From contig JANUWF010002285.1 in NCBI GenBank assembly GCA_026120185.1, positions 806,001 to 870,000 of the forward strand: 64,000 bases of DNA, written 5' to 3'. The DNA comes from Voacanga thouarsii (Eukaryota; Streptophyta; Magnoliopsida; Gentianales; Apocynaceae). The position numbers were made by a program, and so were the translations under genes. The notes under the pieces were generated by a model. That model searched no databases. It worked only from the letters and a program-made list of their open reading frames with translations, and had not been told where the DNA came from. Shown here piece by piece: positions 35,736 through 47,169 of the stretch (position 1 is the stretch's first letter; every line of letters starts with the position of its first letter).

Positions 35736-36655
35736 AAGAGTTTGGTATCAGAGCAAGGAAAGCTTTGATTCCCATTAAAGCTTGAAAACAAGAAAATGAA
35801 CCTTACAAAGTGAAGAAAAGGGGAAAACAGAGAAATCCCGTAACTCAAAAACCTGCTCCAAAAAGGTCATTAAATCTTTGTTATATCTTGATTTTTCTGT
35901 TGGGAAATTGCTCCTTAATGTTGTTATAATCCTTAGGAACAAATTTATCTTGTGATTGTGGTGGTGAAATTTGGCTTCAATATAGGTGAAAATGCTTATT
36001 GTTCTTAAGTGATGAGAATTGTATCCAAAGTATTTGATAAGTGTTCTATGAGAATATTTTTTGTTGTAGTTGGGGATCTTTGATTCTTAATTTTTATTCC
36101 TTGGGATATTAGGACTTAGTATATCACTCTATTGTCGAAATTCCATGTTCATTGAACTGAATTTTTCTATTGCACATTTGTGATCATCTTGTTCTTCATC
36201 ATCCTAGTTCTAGTTGTTTTTATTTCTTTGTTCTTAAAAATTCTTGTTTGTTTCTTACTTAGAAGTGTTTCTTTTGCATCTAGTGCGTGTTCTTGTGTTG
36301 ATTGAGTCCACTTTTCTTGAAATTCTTGATTAAAAACTTGTTTGCTTGAGATATCCAACAAGTGTTTGGTGAAATTCCCCTAAGACCCCCTAATTGAAAA
36401 ATTCTTTTGATTTGTGTAATTCACTAAGTTGGACTAAAATTTTAGCTATTGGGGAGGATTGGGATTGAATAAGAAGGCTTGAGTGTTGAGAAAAATTTAA
36501 GAGGGTGAGCCTATCATTAAAAGAGCCTAAGAGAGCAAACACGAGCGTGGAGTGATCAACCTTGAGAGTTAACATGCAAGAAAGAGCAGCGAGGATCTAT
36601 TTTTCTTTCTAATCTCTTTGTGTTGCAGGTATAAGTAAGTAAATATTCCATCACC
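35736..36655 (+). other. Family B leader with intact primer-binding site, unit 1
   Basis: TGGTATCAGAGC at 35743-35754 is a perfect initiator-Met primer-site core. About 900 bases of leader follow with no supported ORF. Confidence 0.8.
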
Positions 36656-37408
36656 ATGGCCGATGATCAAGAAATCTCTGGGCCTAACCCAAGTGGACCT
36701 AGTAGACCTCAAGAAGATCAAATTGATGCTAGGGGTTTGCATGAAGACTTGCAAGCTCTAATAAGGACTATGCGAAGTGAGTTCCAAAACATGAAAAAGA
36801 AGTTGATAAATTATCTTGGACAATCTTCTACTATTGCACAAAGAGAGAGGTCAAGAGTGATTTGAAGTGTCTAGCCCTAGGATGAGGGCATTCACTAGGC
36901 CACCAATTCCAAACCCCAACACTACTAGTAAGGTGCCAATTGAGAAGGATGAAGCCCCTAAGCCATTCCAAAAGGACTTCTACAAACCTAAAGAGGATTG
37001 GAAGCCAAGGGAGGATTGAAACCTAGGGAAGGTTGTAACAAGGATGAGGGAGAAGCCATGGAGAGGCCACAAAGGAATGAAGATATCAAGTGTTTTAAGT
37101 GCCTTAGATGTGGACATTCTTCCTATGAATGTCCAAGTAAGAGAACGATGTATACTAATCCCTATGGAGAGGATTTTGTTGACAAAGAAGAAAAGAAAGA
37201 AAGGTACCAAGGAAAACAAGAGGGAAATGGGAATGAGAAAAGTGATGATGGAGAAATTGTTGGAAAAGATGTTAAGCAAAAACAAGAAATTGATGGGAAA
37301 GAAAAAGAGATGAAGGAAAAAGAGTTGAGAGAAAGGATGAACAAATAAGTTTATTTGACAATCTAGGATAAGAGTGAGCAAGGACAAGAGAAGGGAGGTA
37401 AAAGAAGA
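36656..37408 (+). pseudogene. Family B gag, unit 1, with zinc knuckle
   Basis: Starts MADDQEISGPNPSG, loses frame near 36850 (after SSTIAQRERS), and is readable again from 36998: GEAMERPQRNEDIKCFKCLRCGHSSYECPSK holds a CX2CX4HX4C nucleocapsid knuckle (about 37095-37135). A Lys/Glu-rich tail follows (DKEEKKERYQ, KEKEMKEKELRERMNK), ending at a TAA at 37346. It would coat element RNA. Among the B units only this one has leader, gag N-terminus and knuckle together. Confidence 0.82.
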
Positions 37409-37928
37409 GTGAATTTCTTCGCAAAAGAGAGTGAGGCCATAAAGGCTATAGAAGTTAAGGAACCGGTTATTCTTCCTTTATGCAAAGGTTCTTATGATTC
37501 TACTAATGATTTTTCATTGTCTTTGCCTAATGAAATTACAGCTATTCCTCAAGAATTTGCAGTTGTTTTTTCCAAGGAGGTGGTCAACCAAACACTTACC
37601 CAATTCCTACGGACCATAATCAAGAAGAACTTGACCAATTGGGAGGAATGCTGGCCACACCTTAAGTTTGTTTACAAAAGGGTTTTTCACTCTACCACTT
37701 CTCATTCGCCTTTTGAAATTATGTATGGTTTTATTCCCCTAACTCCTTTTGAATTAATTCCCTTACCTATAGGTGAACGAATGATACTTGATGGAGCTAA
37801 GAAGGTGGCAATGGTGAAAGCATTCCATGTAGATGATGGCAAAGATTCGGAAACGAATCCTTTTCAAGGAGGGGGAGATGAAGAGACACCGCTTCATCAT
37901 GAAGGTCAAGATAAAGGAGGGGGAGGTG
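37409..37928 (+). pseudogene. Family B pol remnant: pre-RT segment joined to integrase C-terminus, unit 1
   Basis: NFFAKESEAIKAIE and LPNEITAIPQEFAVVFSKEVV correspond to the segment between protease and RT in gypsy pol. This joins directly to NQTLTQFLRTIIKKNLTNWEECWPHLKFVY and HSTTSHSPFEIMYGFIPLTPFEL, the end of an integrase core. RT, RNase H and most of integrase are therefore deleted, at about 37580. The open frame even runs into the next LTR to 38095. The polypurine tract AAAGGAGGGGGAGG is at 37914-37926. The unit depends on another element for enzymes. Confidence 0.8.
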
Positions 37929-38765
37929 TGGCCATGCAAGGACAAGGGCCGGTGATGAAGATAGATGAAATTCGTCTAAAAATGAGGCCACCAGAGGACG
38001 GCCGGCGCCGGCTCCATGCAGCCAAAGTAGTGTTGGCCTCATTGTGCTCAACAACAGGTCCATCCGTTGTTCGACCGCCCGAAGACAAAACATAGCTGGC
38101 GTCGGCTGTGATGCCCAAACCGGCACCGGCTGCACCTGGGCAACCAACGACTGTTCCACATTTTAATACTTTTCTCCGATTTTTTTCATTTTTAATTTCT
38201 TGTAAAGACTTATTATGACCCAAAATTATAATTAAACCTCAGGGATTACTTAGCTAGAGTTAGGATAGTATAAATAGCTCATTTAGTAATTTGAAAACAC
38301 AATACACTTGACTTTAATTCAAATTTGAGAAGAGAATCTTGAGAGGCCCTAGCCTCCTTGTTCATCTTGTTCAAGACCAAACTAAAAGGTTAGTCCTCCT
38401 TTTGTAAAAGTCTATAAACCTTTTGGATAATCCAATATTATTTCTTTGAATGAGTCTTAATTGCTTTGTTATTCTAAGGTTTGTTTGAAATCCAATATTT
38501 GGGTGCCTATTTTCTCTATTCTATTTGTTCTTATTTGCCTTTATTGCTTCAAGAATATTAGGGTGAGATTATAGTAGAACTTTCTACTCATATTAAGGGT
38601 ATTTGAGGCTTTGTTCTTCAAGGGTTTGAAAGAGTGTTGGTTGTTAAGTTACTTTCTCCTTTTGTTACAAGAAAATTCTCTGTTTTGGGTCCCAATGTTT
38701 GAGCTGAACACATAGCCAACAAAAACACCCACAACACCAAGAAAAGCCCCCAAGAATTCGTATCA
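37929..38765 (+). repeat. Family B LTR 2, 837 bp
   Basis: Begins TGGCCATGCAAGG after the polypurine tract and ends GAATTCGTATCA. TATAAATAG at 38269. GC-rich block (37998-38133) with GCCGGCGCCGGC and ACCGGCACCGGC. ORFs on either strand here are chance. Confidence 0.88.
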
Positions 38766-39666
38766 GAAGGCTGGAACAAGGACAAGAGAGAAGCCATGGA
38801 GAGGCCACAAAGGAATGGGGATATTAAGTGTTTTAAGTGCCTAGGATATGGACATTCTTCCCATGAGTGTCCAAGTAAGAGAACGATGTATACTAATCCC
38901 TATGGAGAGGATTCTACTGACAAAGAAGAAAAGAAAGAAAGCTACCAAGGAAAATAAGAGGGAAATGGGAATGAGAAAAGTGATGATAGGGAAATTGTTG
39001 GACAAGATGTTAAGCAAAAATAAGAAATTGGGGGGAAAGAAAAAGAGACGAAGGAAAAAGAGTTGAGAGAGAGGATGAACAAATAAGTTTATTTGACAAT
39101 CTAGGATAGGAGTGAGCAAGGACAAGAGAAGGGAGCTAAAAGAAGAGTGAATTTCTTCGCAAAAAAGAGTGAGGCCATAAAGGCTATAGAAGCTAAGGAA
39201 CCGGTTATTCTTCCTTTATGCAAAGGTTTTTATGATTCCATTAATGATTCTTCATTGTCTTTGCCTAATGAAATTATAGCTGTTTCTCAAAAATTTGAAG
39301 TTGTTTTTCCCAAGGAGGTGGTCAACCGAACACTTACCCAATTCTTACGGACCATAATCAAAAAGAACCTGACCAATTGGGAGGAATGTTGGCCACACCT
39401 TAAGTTTGTTTACAAATGGGCTTTTCACTCTACCACTTCTCATTCTCCTTTTGAAATTGTGTATGGTTTTATTCCCCTAACTCCTTTTGAATTAATTCCC
39501 TTACCTATAGGTGAACGAATGATACTTGATGGAGCTAAAAAGGTGGCAATGGTGAAAGCATTCCATGTAGATGATGGCAAAGATTCGGAGAAGAATCCTT
39601 TTCAAGGAGGGGGAGACGATTAGACACCGCTTCATCATGAAGGTCAAGATAAAGGAAAGGGAGGTG
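38766..39666 (+). pseudogene. Family B internal unit 2: gag knuckle and pol remnant, no primer site
   Basis: The LTR end GTATCA is joined at once to GAAGGCTGGAACAAGG, which is gag sequence (compare 37030). Primer site, leader and gag N-terminus are gone. CFKCLGYGHSSHEC keeps the knuckle pattern except Cys to Tyr at a non-ligand site. A CAA to TAA stop lies at 38955. 39147-39623 repeats the pol remnant (NFFAKKSEAIKAIE ... HSTTSHSPFEIVYGF). Confidence 0.85.
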
Positions 39667-40493
39667 TGGCCATGCAAGGACAAGGGCCGGCAATGAAGAT
39701 GGACGAAACTCGTCCAAAAAGGAGGCCACCAGAGGATGGCCGGCGCCGGCTCTATGCAGCCAAACTAGCGTCGGCCTTATTCTGCTCAACAACAGGTCCA
39801 TCCGCTCGAAGACAAAACATAGCCGGCGCAGCTGTGATGCCCAAACCGGCACCGGTTGCACCCTGGGCAACCGACGACTGTTCCGTATTTTAATACTTTT
39901 CTTCGATTTTCTTCACTTTTAATTGTTTGTAAAGACTTATTATGACCCAAAATTATAATTAAACCTCAGGGATTACTTAGCTAGGGTTAGGAGAGTATAA
40001 ATACCTCCTTTAGTAATTTGAAAACAAAATACACTTGACTTTAATTCAAATTTGAGAAGAGAATCTTGAGAGGCCCTAGCCTCCTTCTTCATCTTGTTCA
40101 AGACCAAGCTAAAGGGTTAGTCCTCATTTTGTAAGAGTCTATAAACCTTTTGGATAATCCAATATAATTTATTTGAATGAGTCTTAGTTTCTTTGTTCTT
40201 CTAAGGTTTGTTTAAAATCCAATATTTGGGTGCCTATTTTCTCTATTTTATTTGTTCTTATTTGCCTTTGTTGCTTCAAGAATATTAGTGTGAGATTATA
40301 GTAGAACTTTCTACTCATATTGAGGGTATTTGAGACTTTGTTCTTCAAGGGTTTGAAAGAGTGTTGGTTGTTAAGTTACTTTCTCCTTTTGTTACAAGAT
40401 AAATCTCTGTTTTGGGTCCCATTGTTTGAGCTGAACACATAGCCAACAAAAACACCCACAACACCAAGAGAAGCCACCTAAGAATTCGTATCA
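39667..40493 (+). repeat. Family B LTR 3, 827 bp
   Basis: Same limits as LTR 2. The TATA box has a changed last base (TATAAATAC, 39996). GC-rich block at about 39738-39860. Confidence 0.88.
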
Positions 40494-41393
40494 GAAGGCT
40501 GGAACAAGGACGAGAGAGAATCCATGGAGAGGCCACAAAGGAATGGGGAAATCAAGTGTTTTAAGTGCCTTAGATATGGACATTCTTCCCATGAGTGTCC
40601 AAGTAAGAGAACGATGTATACTAATCCCTATGGCTAGGATTCTGCTGAAAAAGAAGAAAAGAAAGAAAGCTACCAAGGAAAATAAGAAGGAAATGGGAAT
40701 GAAAAAAGTGATGATTCGGAAATTGTTGGACAAGATGTTAAGCAAAAATAAGAAATTGGGGAGAAAGAAAAAGAGACGAAGGAAAAAGAGTTGAGAGAGA
40801 GGATGAACAAATAAGTTTATTTGACAATCTAGGATAGGAGTGAGCAAGGACAAGAGAAGGGAGGTAAAAGAAGAGTGAATTTCTTCGCAAAAGAGAGTGA
40901 GGCCATAAAGGCTATTGAAGCTAAGGAACCGGTTATTCTTCCTTTATGCAAAGGTTCTTATGATTCTATTAATGATTCTTCATTGTCTTTGCCTAATGAA
41001 ATTATAGCTGTTTCTCAAGAATTTGAAGTTGTTTTTCCCAATGAGGTGGTCAACTGAACACTTACCCAATTCTTACGGACCATAATCAAGAAGAACTTGA
41101 CCAATTGGGAGGAATGCTAGCCACACCTTAAGTTTGTTTACAAAGGGGCTTTTCACTCTACCACTTCTCATTCTCCTTTTGAAATTGTGTATGGTTTTAT
41201 TCCCCTAACTCCTTTTGAATTAATTCCCTTACCTATAGGTGAACGAATGATACTTGATGGAGCTAAGAAGGTGGTAATGGTGAAAGCATTCCATGTAGAT
41301 GATGGCAAAGATTTGGAGACGAATCTTTTCAAGGAGGTGGAGATGATGAAACACCGCTTCATCATGAAGGTCAAGATAAAGGAGAGGGAGGTG
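40494..41393 (+). pseudogene. Family B internal unit 3: gag knuckle and pol remnant, no primer site
   Basis: Same LTR-to-gag junction as unit 2 and the same CAA to TAA change (40683). Knuckle CFKCLRYGHSSHEC. The pol remnant has further stops at 41055 and 41117, so decay continued after duplication. Confidence 0.85.
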
Positions 41394-42232
41394 TGGCCAT
41401 GCAAGGACAAGGGCCGGCGATGAAGATGGACGAAACTCATCCAAAAAGGAGGCCACCAGAGGATGGCCAGTGCCGGCTCCATGCAGCCAAACTAGCGTCG
41501 GCCTCATTCTGCTCAACAATAAGTCCATCCGCTGTTTGACTGCCCGAAGACAAAACATAGCCGGCGCCGGCTGTGATGCCCAAACCGGCACCGGCTACAC
41601 CCTAGGCAACCGACGACTGTTCCGCATTTTAATACTTTTCTTCGATTTTCTTCACTTTAAATTGCTTGTAAAGACTTATTATGACCCAAAATTATAATTA
41701 AACCTCAGAGATTACTTAGCTAGGGTTAGGATAGCATAAATAGCTCCATTAGTGATTTGAAAACACAATACACTTGACTTTAATTCAAATTTGAGAAGAA
41801 AATCTTGAGAGGCCCTAGCCTCCTTGTTCATCTTGTTCAAGACCAAGCTAAAGGGTTAGTCCTCCTTTTGTAAGAGTCTATAAACCTTTTGGATAATCCA
41901 ATATTGTTTCTTTGAATGAGTCTTAGTTGCTTTGTTCTTCTAAAGTTTGTTTGAAATCCAATATTTGTGTGTCTATTTTCTCTATTCTATTAGTTCTTAT
42001 TTACCTTTGTTGCTTCAAGAATATTAGGGTGAGATTATAGTAGAACTTTCTACTCATATTAAGGGTATTTGAGGCTTTGTTCTTCAAGGGTTTGAAAGAG
42101 TGTTGGTTGTTAAGTTACTTTCTCCTTTTGTTACAAGAAAAATCTCTGTTTTGGGTCCCATTGTTTGAGATGAACACATAGCCAACAAAAACACCCATAA
42201 CACCAAGAAAAGCCACCCAAGAATTCGTATCA
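41394..42232 (+). repeat. Family B LTR 4, 839 bp
   Basis: Same limits as LTR 2. TATA box mutated to CATAAATAG (41735). GC-rich block at about 41468-41600. Confidence 0.88.
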
Positions 42233-43133
42233 GAATGTTGGAACAAGGACGAGGGAGAAGCCATTGAGAGGCCACAAAGGAATGGGGATATCAAGTGTTT
42301 TGAGTGCCTTGGATATGAACATTCTTCCCATGAGTGTCCAAGTAAGAGAATGATGTATACTAATCCCTATGGAGAGGATTCTACTGACAAAGAAGAAAAG
42401 AAAGAAAGGTACCAAGGAAAATAAGAGGGAAATGGGAATGAGAAAAGTGATGATGGGGAAATTGTTGGACAAGATGTTAAGCAAAAATAAGAAATTGAGG
42501 GGAAAGAAAAAGAGACAAAGGAAAAAGAGTTGAGAGAGAGGATGAACAAATAAGTTTATTTGATAATCTAGGATAGGAGTGAGTAAGGACAAGAGAAGAG
42601 AGGTAAAAGAAGAGTAAATTTCTTTGCAAAAGAGAGTGAGGCCATAAAGGCTATAAAAGCTAAGGAACCGGTTATTATTCCTTTTTACAAAGGTTCTTAT
42701 GATTCTATTAATGATTCTTCATTGTCTTTGCCTAATGAAATTATAGCTGTTTCTCAAGGATTTGAAGTTGTTTTTCCCAAGAAGGTGGTCAACCGAACAC
42801 TAACCCAATTCTTACGGACCATAATCAAGAAGAACCTGACCAATTGGGTGGAATGCTGGCCACACCTTAAGTTTGTTTACAAAATGGCTTTTCACTCTAC
42901 CACTTCTCATTCTCCTTTTGAAATTGTGTATGGTTTTATTCCCCTAACTCCTTTTGAATTGATTCCCTTGCCTATAGGTGAACGAATGATACTTGATGGA
43001 GCTAAGAAGGCGGTAATTGTGAAAGCATTCCATGTAGATGATGTCAATAATTCAGAGACGAATCCTTTTCAAGGAGGGGGATATGATGAGACTCTGCTTC
43101 ATCATGATGGTCAAGATTAAGAAGGGGGAGGCA
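42233..43133 (+). pseudogene. Family B internal unit 4: gag knuckle and pol remnant, no primer site
   Basis: Same LTR-to-gag junction (GTATCAGAATGTTGGAACAAGG) and the same TAA (42422). The knuckle is damaged (CFECLGYEHSSHEC). The pol remnant at 42722-43120 is open and retains HSTTSHSPFEIVYGF. Confidence 0.85.
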
Positions 43134-43972
43134 TGACCATGCAAGGACAAGAGCCAGCGACAAAGATGGACGAAACGCGACCAAAGAGAAGGCCACCAGA
43201 GGACAGTCGGCCTTGGCTCCAAGCAGCCGAATCGGCACCAGCTCCAATCTGCCCTAGTAGCCACTTCAAATCACAACAAGACCGGCCCGATGACAGAATA
43301 CAGCCGGAGCTGGCTGTGATGTCCAAACCGGCACTGGTTCCACCCTGGACAACCGACGACTGCTCCGCATTTTTAATATTTTCTCCGATTTTTTTCAATT
43401 TTAATTACTTGTAAAGACTTATTATGACCCTAAACTGTAGTTAAATCTCAAGGATTACTTAGAGAGGGTTAGGATAGTATAAATAGCACCTTTAGTTATT
43501 TGAGAAGATAATACACTTCACTTTAATTCAAATTTGAGTAGAGAATCTTGAGAAACCCTAGCCTCCTTGTTCATCTTGGTCAAGACCAAGTTAAAGGGTT
43601 TGTCCTCTTTTTGTATGAATCTATAAATCTTTTGGATAATCCAAAGTTGTTTCTTTGAATGTGTCTTAGTTGCTTTGTTCTTCTTAGGTTTGTTTGAAAT
43701 TCAATATTTAGGTGCCTATTTTCTCTATTCTATTTGTTCTTACTTTCTTTTGTTGTTTCAAGGATATTAGGGTGAGATTATAGTAGAACTTTCTACTCAT
43801 CTTGAGGGTCTTTGAGGCTTTGTTCTTCAAGGATTTGAAAGAGTGTAGGTAGTTATTTGGTTTTTTCTCCTTTTTGGTCACAAGAATCTCTATTTTTGTT
43901 CCTTTGAGTTGAGCTGAAACATAGCTAACAAAAACACCCACAACACCAAGAAATGCCACCAAGAATTCGTAT
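43134..43972 (+). repeat. Family B LTR 5, last of the array
   Basis: Begins TGACCATGCAAGG and ends at GAATTCGTAT, where A LTR sequence resumes at about 43973. TATAAATAG at 43478. GC-rich block diverged (43199-43345). Confidence 0.85.
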
Positions 43973-46254
43973 TATTACTAGAGACATAAAGCCTTTAATC
44001 ATAATGTACTAATGAGTATACAATGATCCTAAAGCATAATCCAACAATAATTCATAAGTCTCAATATTCATTTCAATCTTCATGTCCTAAAATTATTCCC
44101 TTCACCTACATACATATCTCCATCCCAATATTATTGAATCAACTTATTAATTCCATCATCTAAAAGCCTTGAGTTTGAAAACTTAAGAAGAAGATCATAG
44201 AGAAATACATGTTTGATGATCATTGGAGTTAAAGATGTTGCCTTATCCAATTAAGGTCTTTGAGTGCTTGAAGAGTCCTTTTCCGTTTGAAGTTGTTCAA
44301 GAATGACCACTAATGGATTGGCCAAGAGAGAGAGAATGAGGGAGAAAGAGAGATATTGTGTGTGAGTGATTAAGATGACGATGAAATGGAAGTGAAGAAG
44401 GATCAAGGTGATTGAATTTACCTTCTTGATGTTCTTCTTGTTCTTGAACAAAAAGCACATTTGATCCGAATGAGTAATCAACTTCGGTTGTTTTAGTGTT
44501 ATGGAGTGTGCTATGGATGAGTATAGGTTAAATCCTAGTTGATTTGAGGGATTTTGGAGTGATTTGGGATGAATAGAAGTGTCTAATGATTGAAGAAGTT
44601 TAGTGTGTGTTCTTGGTGTTCTTGAGAACACAAGAGAAAATTGAGAGAAAATGGTATGTGTGAGCTTAGTGAGTGATGGCCGATAGCCTTGCTAGGGAGG
44701 GGGTTTCGGTTATCCTAGGGGAAGAGAGAGTTGAGCTAGTTTGAATTTCAAAATCAGGAAATAGTGGAGGTATTTAAGGTAGAAGATTTGTTAATGGTGT
44801 TTTCTTCTTGAAGGTTTCTAGTCCTTCAATGGTGCGTGGCTACTCTAGGTTTGTATTGGTTGTGAAATGGGAGATTATTCCAGCTTTAATGCTGGTCAAA
44901 AATGACTGTACAAGAGAAGAGAAAATCTAATTTATTCATCTAGCTAGGTGAGAGTTTAAGGGAGTAAAAGCTTGAATTTAATTTTCAAGTTTAAAAAGTT
45001 TTGAATGGAGTAAAGTTATGAGTGATTTGAGGTGTGTTAATGGAGCTCTAATGGCTATAGTAGATGAAGAAGACAAGATGTTCAGTCCATGGCTTCAAGG
45101 TGGCCGAAAGATTGAAGAGAATTGAAGAAGAAATCGGTACTTTGCTATGCTAAGAAAGCTGGAAAAATTCTGGGATTTAACTACAAGAATTCTTAGGATA
45201 TGGAAGCATTTGTGAGCCGAGTTTTGAACCATTTTGAAATGGATTTGCAGCTGAAACTTAAGAGTGTTTGAAGGTCTGTTAATGGTGATTTTCCAACAGC
45301 CATCTTAGAGAAGACGGAGGAAAGTTTCAAGTGGTCTTATTGATGGGTTGATTGCTCAATCTCCATGACTAACTCTTGGTAATTTAATAGAAAATTTCTG
45401 GTTTGATAAGGCTACACAAGCTACAAAATTCCAAGGCATTTTCAGCTTCATATTTACACAAAATGGTTGGTTGCTAGCAAGAATTAACTGGGCAAATGTT
45501 GATGCATTTTTCAAAAATCCATCCAAGGAGAATTGCTGGAAAATTTTCTATATTTGAACCAAAACAATAACAATAAAAAAAATATATAGTTCTTTGAAGA
45601 AAAGCTATGGTGATTCAATTGAAAACCACCTACCTATTTTCCTTCCAAGATTTTGGTCATCTCCTATCCCAAGAGCTAGAATTTTTCTTTCAAAATTCAA
45701 GTCCAAGATTATTCCAAGATATTTTATAAAGAAATTCGAAGAATTAAAGAAATTGGAGTATTTTGAATTGAAAAAGGTTAGGACATAGTTTGCTAATATG
45801 ATAGAGACCAAAACTCTTCTAGATTTTCTTTTAGGACAAGATCACATAGTTAGGACATTATTATTATGTCTTCCCTAAGACAACATTCCTAGCTTCATGG
45901 TATGTAAGAAGAAAACTCAAACATTAGTTAGGATATTTAAAAATAAAATTTAAGTTATGGGATTTGAACTCAAGGCCTTAGAGATTAACCACAAAGCTTT
46001 AACCACAATAACTCCTACTCTTATTTTCCCAACCAAATTCTCTTCTTTCTAAGCCTCAAGCCTTCTTTTTATTTTGTCCTCAAGTAAAATTTCCTTTTTA
46101 CCCTTGTTACTCAACAAGTATAAATAAACTATATAACCCTTATATCACAATTCTAAGGCACACGAATTCATCTAAGATATATATTTTTATGCAATATGAT
46201 ATGATGGGCACCCCATCCCTCTAACTCTATGGTAGGTTTAGGTGGGGTTTTACA
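43973..46254 (-). repeat. Family A upstream LTR, second piece
   Basis: Aligns with 7349-9632 of the other A LTR. Its true LTR terminus (plus strand GGGGTTTTACA, 46254) abuts gypsy element D. A tRNA-like block lies at 45957-46008. ORFs at 44251-44631 and 45594-45811 have degraded or no counterparts of coding nature in the other LTR. Confidence 0.87.
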
Positions 46255-46698
46255 AGATGGATGTTTTTCTAAGTTTGACTTGAGGTAAAGGTATTATTAG
46301 GTTCGGATTCGGGAAGAGGATATCTCGAAGACAGCATTTAACACGTGATATGGTCATTTTGAATTTGTAATAATGTCGTTTGGTGTTACCAATTCCCCGA
46401 CCACGTTTATGGATTTAATGCATTGAGTATTTCAACTATACTTAGATAATTTTTTTATGGTGTCCATCGATGATATTTTGATGTATTCCCCAAATCTTTT
46501 AGTAAGTGTGAATTCTAGTTGAGGGAAGTAATATTATGGTAGACCCCGTAAAGGTTGAAGAGGTGGTAAATTGGAAACAACAGGAGAATCCAACAGGAAG
46601 CATGAAGTTTTTTTTGGGATTAGCTAGATATAACTAAAGATTCATTGAAGGATTTTCTAAGATGGCATTAACATTGACTCGATAGACCTAAAAATGAG
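46255..46698 (+). pseudogene. Gypsy element D: reverse transcriptase remnant
   Basis: Starts inside RT with FSKFDLR and follows with [29 protein letters not shown] and SIDDILMYSP, the catalytic region. A gap and several stops follow before the connection domain (FIEGFSKMALTLTR). It is cut on the left exactly at the A LTR terminus, so A was probably inserted into D here. Confidence 0.82.
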
Positions 46699-47169
46699 GT
46701 GGTTTATGTTTGGTTAGAGAAGTGTGAAGAAAGTTTTTCGGAACTGAAGCGAAGATTAAGTACAACTCCAGTCTTGGCATTACCTATGATGGACAAAGCA
46801 TGTGAGGTTTACACAGATGCTTCTAAAGAAAGATTAGGAGGAGTATTGATGCATGAAAAAAAAGTAATCGCATATATTTCAAGGAAACTAAAACCTCGTG
46901 AGGAAAAACATCCTACACATGACTTGGAGTTAGCAGTGATTGTGTTTGATTTGAAAAAGTGGAGGCATTATCTTTATTGGGAAAATTTTAAAATATTTGC
47001 TAACCATAATAGTTTGAAATATATGTTCATTCAGAAGGATTTGAATATAAAACAGTATAGGTGGATGGAAATTTTGGAAAAGCTTCGATACCCTAATAAG
47101 TACTATTCTGGAAAGGCAAATGTGATGGCCAATGCCTTAAGTAGAAACATGAAAGTATTTGTATTTTAA
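46699..47169 (+). pseudogene. Gypsy element D: RNase H
   Basis: Open stretch with [78 protein letters not shown] and KANVMANALSR. The catalytic Asp of YTDAS, the Glu of LELA and the Asp region are present, though the second Asp (usually TDHKSL) reads NHNSL. Confidence 0.87.

Noticed and set aside
37797..38223. Minus-strand ORFs of 105-120 codons over the B LTR edges
   Set aside because: They run antisense through pol remnant and LTR and owe their length to the GC-rich block.
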